Positions 1 through 6,582 of a stretch of DNA of 45,226 nucleotides are shown here, piece after piece. The position numbers were made by a program, and so were the translations under genes. The notes below the pieces were generated by a model that was not told the origin of the DNA, did no database searches, and saw nothing but the letters and a program-made list of their open reading frames with translations. Numbering within the stretch: the stretch's first letter is position 1; every line of letters starts with the position of its first letter. Source of the stretch: Streptomyces sp. H27-H5 (GTDB lineage: Bacteria > Actinomycetota > Actinomycetes > Streptomycetales > Streptomycetaceae); contig NZ_JAPNLK010000070.1 in assembly GCF_026627505.1 (NCBI RefSeq), positions 1 through 45,226 of the forward strand, written 5' to 3'.

Positions 1-361
1 CTCCGGCCACGACCGCGGCGACATCGACACAACAAGCCCCTCCCCGGCCGGACCCTACCGACACAGGAACAACCTGCCCACCCGCTCCCACCAGCACCCT
101 CAGCCACACGAATTAACCATCAGGGTCTCTGGGGGCCGCAAACGGCGGGTACGGGTTCCGCTACGGCTGCGTCTTCCCGCCCGGCGCGCCCTCATGCCGA
201 CCGCCGCCGGCTCCCGCTGCCCGCTGCCTCCCGCTCCCTCCTGATGGTCGCGGTGGCCGTGGCGTCGTGGCAGGGGCGGGGTCACTCGGGAGGCTGACGT
301 CGCAGGGCCTTGTGGGCGCACGCGCCCGGTCGCCGGCGGGGTGCCGTGCGAGGGCGGGTAG
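1..361. other. Left-edge region without a supported gene
   Basis: I see no convincing coding sequence here. One plus-strand frame stays open from the window edge to a TAA at 114-116, giving a Pro/Thr/Ala-rich tail, and could be the end of a gene lying to the left, but nothing in it is recognisable. The remainder up to the DUF2231 start is GC-rich and probably holds that gene's promoter, which I cannot place. Confidence 0.4.
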
Positions 362-370
362 GTGCTGCGC

Positions 371-967
371 ATGGACACTCACACCTCCGACCTTCCCGGC
401 CCCCCTGCCCTGGCCGCCCCGCCCGGCCGATCCGTGCTGGGGACGGTTTCGACCCGGTGGCTGACGGCCCTGGACCGTATCGAGCACGCCACGCAGGCCG
501 ACCCGGCCGTGCGGGCCCTGCAGAAGGCGATCCGTTCGCTGCCCCTGGGCGGGGCGCGTGACCATCTTCGCGGGCGGGCCCTGGGCCACCCCGTCCATCC
601 CGTTCTGGTGCAGGTGCCCATCGGCTGTTGGTTGTCGGCCGCGGTCCTGGACTTCGTACCGGGAGCGCAGTGCGGGGCAACCGTCCTCACGGCGGTGGGC
701 CTGGCCGGTGTGGCCCCGGCTGCCGTGGCCGGCTGGGTCGACTGGGCCGACCTCCCACCCGAGCAGGCCCGGGTGGGACTCGCCCACGCGGCCTCCAACG
801 CCGTCGCGGTCACCTGCTACGTCATCGCCCTCACGAACCGACTGGGCGGCCGGCGGACGAAGGGCCGACTGTGGTCGATGGCAGGGCTGACCGCCGTCGC
901 CGTCACCGGCGCGCTCGGCGGTCACGTCGCCTACCGGCAGGCGGTCGGGGCGTACCCGGCGGGCTAG
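371..967 (+). CDS. DUF2231 family membrane protein
   Basis: A 198-residue protein with a hydrophilic N-terminal stretch of about 65 residues followed by a DUF2231-type membrane domain. The signature GHPVHPVLVQVPIGCW near residue 75 marks the start of the first transmembrane helix; three further hydrophobic segments follow (around TVLTAVGLAG, AVAVTCYVIAL and AGLTAVAVTGALGGHVAY). Family members are integral membrane proteins of unknown role, sometimes beside redox genes; none is adjacent here. I chose the ATG at 371 because a purine-rich GGGTAGG lies upstream; a GTG at 362 would add three residues. The stop is followed with no gap by a six-base tandem repeat. Confidence 0.8.
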   Translation: MDTHTSDLPGPPALAAPPGRSVLGTVSTRWLTALDRIEHATQADPAVRALQKAIRSLPLGGARDHLRGRALGHPVHPVLVQVPIGCWLSAAVLDFVPGAQCGATVLTAVGLAGVAPAAVAGWVDWADLPPEQARVGLAHAASNAVAVTCYVIALTNRLGGRRTKGRLWSMAGLTAVAVTGALGGHVAYRQAVGAYPAG

Positions 968-1010
968 CCACGGCCACGGCCACGGCCACGGTCACGGCGA
1001 CGGCCACGGG
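968..1010. repeat. CCACGG hexamer tandem repeat directly after a stop codon
   Basis: Seven consecutive six-base units: CCACGG four times, then TCACGG, CGACGG and CCACGG. The first unit begins on the base after the TAG stop of the DUF2231 gene. Confidence 0.9.
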
Positions 1011-1073
1011 CCGGGCGGCAGGCGTTCGGCTCAAGGTTGGTTGTTGTCCGCCCGGTGTGGGCAGTCGGTTCCC

Positions 1074-1385
1074 GTGACTCGGAAACCCCCGCCGGACACC
1101 ACCCCGGACGGTCACCACGTCGTCATCGGCGGACGGCGCTGGCGCGCCACCGACCCGGCCATCCCCGATGACGTCGGCGCCCGCCTGCGCGTCCACCTGA
1201 TGGCTGCCCGCCGGGCCGTCGGCGTCGCGCTCCGCGCCCACGACCCCGCGGCCGAGCGGGCCGCCCGGGACAGGGTGCAGTGGGCGAAGGTGGCCCTGGG
1301 GGAGCGGGGCACCCCTTGGTGGGAGCAGAGCCCCGAGGAACGGCGTACGCGCTGGCAGGACGGCCTGACCGCGTTGGACGCCTAG
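1074..1385 (+). CDS. Small conserved actinobacterial protein
   Basis: A 103-residue soluble protein with no signal peptide or membrane segment. It contains RWRATDPAIPDD, then a basic helix (LMAARRAVGVALRAHD), then VQWAKVALGERGTPWWEQ. I recall this RWRATDP...VALGERGTPWWE pattern from small Streptomyces proteins, some carrying the unreliable label 'biopolymer transporter Tol'; no function is established. GTG at 1074 is chosen because the matching pattern starts soon after it; a TTG at 1041 would add 11 residues of uncertain value. It lies in the same direction as the DUF2231 gene and the reductase downstream, with gaps of about 100 bases on each side. Confidence 0.7.
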   Translation: MTRKPPPDTTPDGHHVVIGGRRWRATDPAIPDDVGARLRVHLMAARRAVGVALRAHDPAAERAARDRVQWAKVALGERGTPWWEQSPEERRTRWQDGLTALDA

Positions 1386-1498
1386 ACAGTGTCGTACCGG
1401 GCCGTGTCGCGAGGCCCCCGGGCCCCGTCGTGCAGCACAGTCGTGTGACGGCCGGCGGGTCATCATGTCGAATCACCGGTTCCCGAGGAGGACTTCCG

Positions 1499-2077
1499 AT
1501 GCGCAGCGTGACCTACTCGATGGGTGTCTCCCTCGATGGATACATCGTCGGGCCGGACGGCGGGTTCGACTGGACGCCGCCCGACGAGGAAGTCTTCCGC
1601 TTCGCCATCGACCAGATCCGGGAGGTCGGCGTCCACCTGTTGGGACGACGGCTGTACGAGGCGATGCTCTACTGGGAGACCGTCGACCAGGGTCCGTCGC
1701 TCGACGACTCGACGCGTGAGTGGACCGCGCTCTGGAACGCGCTCCCCAAGGTGGTGTTCTCCACCACGCTGTCGACGGTACGGGGCAATGCCCGCCTGGC
1801 CTCCGGCGACCTCGCGGAGGAGATCGCGCGCTTGCGGGCCGAGCCCGGGGAGGGCAACATCGCGATCGGCGGCGCGCAACTCGCCGCCGAGGCCGCCGCA
1901 TTGGGTTTCATCGACGAGTACCGGCCCAAGGTCTACCCGGTGCTGGTCGGCGGTGGCATTCCGTTCTTTCCCCGGGATGAGCGCCGGTTGGATCTCGAAC
2001 TCGTCGAGACCCGCACGTTCACGTCGAGCGTCCACTACCTCCGCTACCGCGTGGCGCGCCGGGCCCCGAGTACCTGA
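1499..2077 (+). CDS. RibD C-terminal/dihydrofolate reductase-like protein
   Basis: A 192-residue cytosolic protein of the RibD_C/DHFR-like fold. The N-terminal MRSVTYSMGVSLDGYIVGPDGG is the usual opening, GVHLLGRRLYEAM corresponds to the nucleotide-binding strand-helix, and GNIAIGGAQLAAEAAALGFIDEY to the family GG...L...GL(I/V)DE motif. The C-terminal VYPVLVGGGIPFFP is also typical. Members are presumed NAD(P)H-dependent reductases, substrate usually unknown. A strong GAGGAGG lies 7 bases before the ATG, which decides the start over longer in-frame alternatives. It converges on the MocR-type regulator downstream. A second, distant relative lies at 9724. Confidence 0.85.
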   Translation: MRSVTYSMGVSLDGYIVGPDGGFDWTPPDEEVFRFAIDQIREVGVHLLGRRLYEAMLYWETVDQGPSLDDSTREWTALWNALPKVVFSTTLSTVRGNARLASGDLAEEIARLRAEPGEGNIAIGGAQLAAEAAALGFIDEYRPKVYPVLVGGGIPFFPRDERRLDLELVETRTFTSSVHYLRYRVARRAPST

Positions 2078-2119
2078 CCCTGAAGCCGGCTGCCAGGCGT
2101 CCTGACGCCGTCGTCGCCC

Positions 2120-3523
2120 TCATGCGACGGGTGCGGGGGTGTGCGTTCCGGTGGCGCCGTGACGGAGCGCCTGTTCCGCTCGTGCGAGTCTGCGGATTCC
2201 CTCGATCAGTTGCTCGGGTGGGAGCGTGTACGGCAGTCGGATGTTGCGTTCGAAAGCACCTCCGACCCCGAAGCGTGGTCCGGCCGCGATCGTCACCCCG
2301 TGGTCGGGTGCCACGGCTGCGAGCCGGGAGCTGATGGGCTCGCGGAACGTCGCCCAGAGCGTCACGCCTCCGACCGGTTGCAGGGTGTGGACGTCCGGGA
2401 GGTACTCGGTGAGTGCGCGCCCCAGCGCGTCACGTTGCGCCCTGAGGTGCCGGAGCGAGTCGGACCGCCGTGTCTGATGTCCATTCAGAAGTGCTGCTGT
2501 CGCGAGCTGTTCGACGACAGGGGTGCCGAGGTCCGTGGTGGGACGGGCTTGCGCGACGCGTTCCAGGAGGGAGGGCAACGCCCGGATCCACCCCGTGCGC
2601 AGGCCGCCCCAGACGCTCTTGGACACCGAGCCGATACTGATGGCTGTCGGCATGTGCACGGCCAGAGGTTCCGGGGGCGGAACGTCCAGAGCCAGATCGG
2701 TCATCGTCTCGTCGACGACCGTGGGGCAGGTGAGCGTGAGCTGTCGGCGCACGCCCGCGGGCATGCACATCCCCGTCGGGTTGTGGAAGTCGGGAATCAG
2801 GTAGGCCAGGTGCGCGGCCCGCCCCGCGGCGTGGAGTTGCTCGATGTCCCAGCCGGCAGAGCCCACCGCGGATCCCACCGGGACGGGCAGGAGGCGGGCG
2901 CGCGCTTCCGTGAAGGTCGTGATCGCGTGCGGGTAGGTCGGATGGTCGACGAGGACCGTGTCGCGCGGCGAGACGAGTACGCGCGTCAGGAGCGCCAGCG
3001 CGTGCTGCGCACCGTTGGTGATCAGGATGTGATCGGGCCGGGTGGGCAATCCTCGTCGTTCGTACCACCGGGCGACTGCTTCGCGCAGTTCCGCGGTGCC
3101 GTACCGGTCGTAACCGTGGCGCTCGAAATGGCGTGGCAGCTGTTCGAGAGCCATCGCGAACGCGGCGTGGAGGATCTCGACGGGCGCGGCCGGCGCGGCG
3201 AACGACAGGTCGATGGTCTCCGCGTCCGTGCGCGGCGGGTTGCGGGGCGTCGTGTCGCCGGGCAGCCGTACCGTCGCCCTGGTACGGGCCTGTGTGGCGA
3301 GGTATCCGTGCTCGACCAGCGTGCGGAACGCGGCACCGACCGTGGTCCTGCTGGTGCCGAGCGCGGTGGCCAGGTCACGCTCGCTCGGCAGGACCGCACC
3401 CAGGCAGACACGTCCATCCAGGATGAGCAGACGCAGCCGGTCGGAGAGCCGTTGGTGCGCCGGCCCCGGCCCCTCCTGCCACGGCCCCAACATCCGGGTC
3501 ACCGCGTGCGAGCTGATCTTCAC
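2120..3523 (-). CDS. MocR/PdxR-type GntR regulator with aminotransferase domain
   Basis: A 467-residue fusion typical of MocR regulators. Residues 20-90 form a GntR winged helix (LPSERDLATALGTSRTTVGAAFRTLVEHGYL). After a short linker comes a fold-type I aminotransferase domain (about 105-455) with PDFHNPTGMCMP and a PLP-lysine motif SIGSVSKSVWGGLRTGW, so the cofactor lysine is present. MocR proteins use PLP as effector rather than for catalysis and usually regulate the divergent gene. Here that is a YczE-type membrane protein 61 bases away, a pairing known from other bacteria (for example ycxD/yczE in Bacillus). The shared intergenic region carries inverted repeats that could be its operator. 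Confidence 0.88.
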   Translation of the reverse strand: MKISSHAVTRMLGPWQEGPGPAHQRLSDRLRLLILDGRVCLGAVLPSERDLATALGTSRTTVGAAFRTLVEHGYLATQARTRATVRLPGDTTPRNPPRTDAETIDLSFAAPAAPVEILHAAFAMALEQLPRHFERHGYDRYGTAELREAVARWYERRGLPTRPDHILITNGAQHALALLTRVLVSPRDTVLVDHPTYPHAITTFTEARARLLPVPVGSAVGSAGWDIEQLHAAGRAAHLAYLIPDFHNPTGMCMPAGVRRQLTLTCPTVVDETMTDLALDVPPPEPLAVHMPTAISIGSVSKSVWGGLRTGWIRALPSLLERVAQARPTTDLGTPVVEQLATAALLNGHQTRRSDSLRHLRAQRDALGRALTEYLPDVHTLQPVGGVTLWATFREPISSRLAAVAPDHGVTIAAGPRFGVGGAFERNIRLPYTLPPEQLIEGIRRLARAEQALRHGATGTHTPAPVA

Positions 3524-3531
3524 CCGACCAG

Positions 3532-3566
3532 CATAGTCAATCTGGCTATGGAACCCAGGGCCAGAT
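3532..3566. promoter_or_regulatory. Candidate MocR operator between divergent genes
   Basis: The 61-base gap between the MocR and YczE genes holds two overlapping inverted repeats: CATAG (3532-3536) with CTATG (3546-3550), and ATCTGGC (3540-3546) with GCCAGAT (3560-3566), arms 20 bases apart centre to centre. The stretch is AT-richer than its surroundings. Use by MocR is inference from position. Confidence 0.45.
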
Positions 3567-3584
3567 CACTCGGAGACTCGCCGC

Positions 3585-4316
3585 ATGGCACCTCCGGCAC
3601 CTCCTTCCTCCACGGCACACACCCCCGCCACCGCTCCACACGACCCGCCCGTGACACCCCTGATCCCGCGCATGAACGCGCTCGCCCAGATCCGGGCAGC
3701 CCGGAAAGCGCGTCGCATCCCCCAACTCCTGCTCGGCTTGGCGGGGTACGGGGCCGCCGTGATGCTCCTCGTCCAGTCCGGACTCGGCGCCGCCGGCTGG
3801 AACGTGCTCACGGAAGGGACGGCCAAGTCCCTCGGAATCTCGTTCGGTTGGGCGACCAACCTGATCTCGCTGCTCGTGCTCCTGGCATGGATCCCCCTGC
3901 GAGAACCGCCCGGGCTCGGCACGCTCCTCAACGTGGCGATCGTCGGGTTCGCCGCCGATGCCACCGCGGCCGTGCTCCCCCACCCCCAAGGACCACTCAC
4001 CCAGGTCGGATACCTCGCCCTCGGCCTGGTCGCACTCGCGTTCTTCGACGCGCTCTACCTCGGCGCGCAGTTCGGCTCGGGACCGCGCGACGGCATCATG
4101 ACCGGACTCGTACGACTCACCCACCTGCCCCTCGCCGTGGTCCGCACCGGCATCGAGGTCACCGTCGCCGGCGCCGGATGGCTGCTGGGCGGAACCCTCG
4201 GCGTCGGAACGGTACTGATCGCACTGTGCATGGGGCCTCTCGTCGGCTGCTTCCTGCCGCTGGTGGCGGTCCGCCTTCCTGAGGCTCCCGCGCCCACCAC
4301 ACGGCGCAGTCGATGA
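3585..4316 (+). CDS. YczE/YitT-type integral membrane protein
   Basis: A 243-residue membrane protein. After a Pro/Ala-rich N-terminus of about 40 residues come several hydrophobic segments, including LLLGLAGYGAAVMLLVQSGLG, NLISLLVLLAWIPL, GYLALGLVALAFFDAL and LLGGTLGVGTVLIALCMGPLVG. The motif GSGPRDGIMTGL with GLGAAGWNVL is typical of the YczE/YyaS/YitT family, whose transported solute is unknown. It is divergent from a MocR regulator, so PLP-linked control is likely. The ATG at 3585 is used; the Met at 3672, just before the first conserved residues, is a reasonable alternative start. Confidence 0.82.
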   Translation: MAPPAPPSSTAHTPATAPHDPPVTPLIPRMNALAQIRAARKARRIPQLLLGLAGYGAAVMLLVQSGLGAAGWNVLTEGTAKSLGISFGWATNLISLLVLLAWIPLREPPGLGTLLNVAIVGFAADATAAVLPHPQGPLTQVGYLALGLVALAFFDALYLGAQFGSGPRDGIMTGLVRLTHLPLAVVRTGIEVTVAGAGWLLGGTLGVGTVLIALCMGPLVGCFLPLVAVRLPEAPAPTTRRSR

Positions 4317-4365
4317 AGGCCCTCCACACCACCCTCCTGAACCTCTCGGGTTCCACCACGTCTGT

Positions 4366-4414
4366 CAGGTGTCCGAGAGGCCTGCGAGTCCTGCGAGTTC
4401 TGTCAGGCCTGTCA
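4366..4414. repeat. Nine-base degenerate tandem repeat starting at a stop codon
   Basis: Read on the minus strand from the stop of the lipoprotein at 4412, the sequence is built of about five nine-base units: CTGACAGGC, CTGACAGAA, CTCGCAGGA, CTCGCAGGC, then a decayed CTCTCGGAC. The TGA stop lies inside the first unit. Confidence 0.75.
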
Positions 4415-4984
4415 GGGCGAGGCCGGGGAGGGTGCCGGCGGTGCCGAAGGCGTGAGCGCGGTCGCGGGCGGTGAGGTGACGGCGGAGGGGGTGCCGGCGC
4501 CGTCCACGCACATCAGCGACATGACGATCAGCGGCTGGATGCCTTGGGCCACCTGTCCTCCGGGGAGGCCTGCCGTGACCGTCCAGTTGTTCTTCGTCAG
4601 GGTGAGCGTCCGGCTGCCCAGGTCGGGACCGGTCTGCCAGCCGTGCTCGGAACGTGCGCGCGCGAAGGCCGCCTTGAGGGCGGCGTCCACCGTTTCCGGC
4701 GCGTGCCGTCCCGAGAGTCGTTCGAGGCAGATGCCGTTGACGTTCGAGGGCTCCCGCTCCATGGTGATGCCCTCCGCCGCCAGCACGGACGTCATCTCCG
4801 CCACCGCCGTGTCCGCAGGCAGCGGCGGGCCCGAGAACCGGGGCGGCAGCGGGCCGAGATCCTGTAGCGGATGGACGCAGGCCGTCACCGTCGCCGTCAT
4901 CAGTGCCGTCATGACCAGGAACGCCACGGCTGTGCGCCTCGGTCGTCGTCGCACGATGATCCCCACCTTGTCTGCTCTCTGCAT
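4412..4984 (-). CDS. Hypothetical lipoprotein
   Basis: A 190-residue predicted lipoprotein. A basic N-terminus (IIVRRRPRRTAVA) leads into a hydrophobic helix and the lipobox TVTAC, so the mature protein would be anchored by that Cys on the outer face of the membrane. The mature part has a compact domain of about 120 residues (VAEMTSVLAAEGITMERE through SRTLTLTKNNWTVTAG) and ends in a Pro/Ser/Ala tail. I do not recognise the domain. ATG at 4984 gives a normal signal length; another start lies seven codons upstream. It converges on the YczE gene and its stop codon sits in a short tandem repeat. Confidence 0.65.
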   Translation of the reverse strand: MQRADKVGIIVRRRPRRTAVAFLVMTALMTATVTACVHPLQDLGPLPPRFSGPPLPADTAVAEMTSVLAAEGITMEREPSNVNGICLERLSGRHAPETVDAALKAAFARARSEHGWQTGPDLGSRTLTLTKNNWTVTAGLPGGQVAQGIQPLIVMSLMCVDGAGTPSAVTSPPATALTPSAPPAPSPASP

Positions 4985-5086
4985 CGGCCACGTGCCACAT
5001 GTCACGTGCCACCTGCCATCGCCCCTCGGCCATGTGTACGGCCGGTCAGTCTCCCATCCCGCTGATCTTGACGGACCACCGGCTCC

Positions 5087-5445
5087 GCGCCGCCGCGGCT
5101 ACTACGGTTTCCTCAGCCACAACGTGAAGGCCATCCACCAGCGCTACATGGGCATGGGCTGGTTCGACGGCAACCCCGCCCACCTGTGGGAACACCCGCC
5201 CGTCGAGCAGGGCCGCCGCTACGCCGCCGACTACGGCGGCGTTCCCGCACTGGTCGCCAAAGGCCAGGAGTGCGCCGCCTCCGGGGACCTGCGCTTCGCC
5301 GCGACGCTGCTCGGGCACGCGGTCTTCACCGCCCCCGACGACACGGCCGCCAAGCAGGCACTGGCCGCGGTGTACGACAAGCTCGGCCACGGCTCGGAGA
5401 ATGGCACCTGGCGCAACTTCCACCTCCAGATGCCGGTGTCCACAG
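5087..5445 (+). pseudogene. Alkyl/aryl sulfatase fragment (SdsA-like dimerization domain)
   Basis: About 118 codons read as the middle of a linear alkylsulfatase: RGYYGFLSHNVKAIHQRYMG, then WFDGNPAHLWEHPPVEQGRRY, and the block LGHAVFTAPDDTAAKQALAAVYDKLGHGSENGTWRNF. In SdsA1-type enzymes these belong to the end of the metallo-beta-lactamase domain and the dimerization domain. The zinc-binding part (over 300 residues) and the C-terminal SCP2-like domain are missing, and there is no start codon or ribosome binding site at the left end. A Met-Gly appears duplicated in RYMGMGWFDG. The frame is open further left, but that stretch is the complement of the lipoprotein gene. I call it a decayed remnant. 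Confidence 0.75.
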
Positions 5446-5841
5446 TCGGCAAGCCGGGCGGCGGGCGCAGCCGGAACCGCTGCGCCGCGTCGGCCCGGTA
5501 GGCCACCGCGTTGTCCGACGGGGTGACGGGTGCGCCGTGGAGTGACTCCACCACGACTGCCGGCGTCTCGCCGTGCTCCCGCCACGCCATGACGTCCGGG
5601 GGCGGACGCTCGTACGTCTCCTCGACGTTTCCTGGGCCCCCGGCATCTCGGCCATAGCGTTCACTCTCATTTCATTGCAACGCGCGGCAGAGCAGTTGTT
5701 GCATTAGATGCCGTTCTGTTGCAACGATGTAGGGCATCTGAACTGCCATTATGGCCACTTCGCTCGATAGGTACGTTGCTCATCTGTAGAACGCAACGTA
5801 GCGTTTCCCTCATCGGAAACAATGAAGCGAAGGAAGACATC
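5446..5841. other. Remnant sequence and AT-rich upstream region of DUF4097 gene
   Basis: The first 200 bases carry, on the minus strand, an open frame containing RPPPDVMAWREHGETPAVVVESLHG followed by a YRADAAQRFRLR stretch; it runs antisense into the sulfatase fragment and looks like a piece of an unrecognised gene. From about 5640 to 5841 the DNA is clearly AT-richer and carries repeated motifs, described separately. No complete gene is visible. Confidence 0.4.
5675..5805 (+). promoter_or_regulatory. Candidate operator region of the DUF4097 gene
   Basis: The octamer TTGCAACG occurs at 5675-5682 and again at 5719-5726, 44 bases apart. AGATGCC (5706-5712) is mirrored by GGCATCT (5733-5739), and AACGC (5790-5794) by GCGTT (5801-5805). 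The region is AT-rich in a GC-rich window and ends about 35 bases before the gene. Promoter hexamers could not be assigned; function is inference. Confidence 0.4.
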
Positions 5842-6514
5842 ATGCTGAAGTTCGACACCACCGCCCCGATCTCGGCCGTTCTCGACATCCCCGCCGGCCG
5901 TATCCGGTTCATCGCCGCCGACCGCGCCGACACCGCCGTCGAGGTCCTGCCCGAGGACGCCTCGAAGGGCCGCGACGTGAAGGCGGCCGAGCAGATCACC
6001 GTCGACTACCGCGACGGAGTCCTGCGGATCGAGACCGCATCGGCGAAGAGCCGGATCCTGGGCACCTCCTCCGGATCCGTCGAGGTGACCGTTCAACTGC
6101 CCGCCGGTTCCCACGTCGAGGCGAAGACCGCCGCAGGCGAGTTCCGGGGCGTCGGCCGGCTCGGTGACGTGACCTTCGAGGGCGCAGGGCACGGTCAAGC
6201 TCGACGAGACCGCGAGCGCCCGCCTCACCCTCCTCGCCGGTGACATCTCCGTCGGCCGCCTGGCCGGGCCCGCACACCTCACCACTCAGAAGGGCGACCT
6301 CCACATCGCCGAGGCCGTGAGCGGCACGGTGGAGCTGCGCACCGAGGCCGGTGACATCTCGGTCGGCGCGGCCCGTGGAGTGTCCGCCTCCCTGGACGCC
6401 GGCACCGGCCACGGCCGCATCCACAACGCACTCCGGAACACCGAAGGCGCCACCGCCGCGCTGACCCTCCACGCGACCACCACCTACGGCGACATCACCG
6501 CCCACAGCCTCTGA
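5842..6514 (+). pseudogene. DUF4097 beta-repeat protein, frameshifted
   Basis: A DUF4097-type adhesin-like protein, cytosolic because it lacks a signal peptide. It starts MLKFDTTAPISAVLDIPAGRIRFIAADRADTAVEV after an AAGGAAG ribosome binding site. The frame is normal to VTFEGA near 6184, then shifts. The second frame continues cleanly as GTVKLDETASARLTLLAGDIS and LHIAEAVSGTVELRTEAGD to ITAHSL. Loss of two bases, or gain of one, near 6184-6190 (GCAGGGC) explains the break; the intact product would be about 223 residues. In many Streptomyces this protein follows a small HicB-like antitoxin gene, which is absent here. A true mutation and a draft-sequence indel cannot be told apart by reading. Confidence 0.75.
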
Positions 6515-6556
<42 letters not shown>

Positions 6557-6582
6557 TCGAAAGCGACAGGGGCCAACAGAGA

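Noticed and set aside
161..925. Long minus-strand open frame across the DUF2231 gene
   Set aside because: It is the complement of the membrane protein; Arg/Gly/Pro-rich with no fold-like pattern, a usual shadow in high-GC DNA.
2141..4282. Very long plus-strand frame over the MocR gene
   Set aside because: Complement of the MocR gene; the regulator frame has clear winged-helix and PLP motifs.
4452..5501. One continuous plus-strand frame of about 350 codons from the lipoprotein region into the sulfatase fragment
   Set aside because: The first 600 bases are antisense to a well-formed lipoprotein gene; only the part after about 5087 resembles a protein family.
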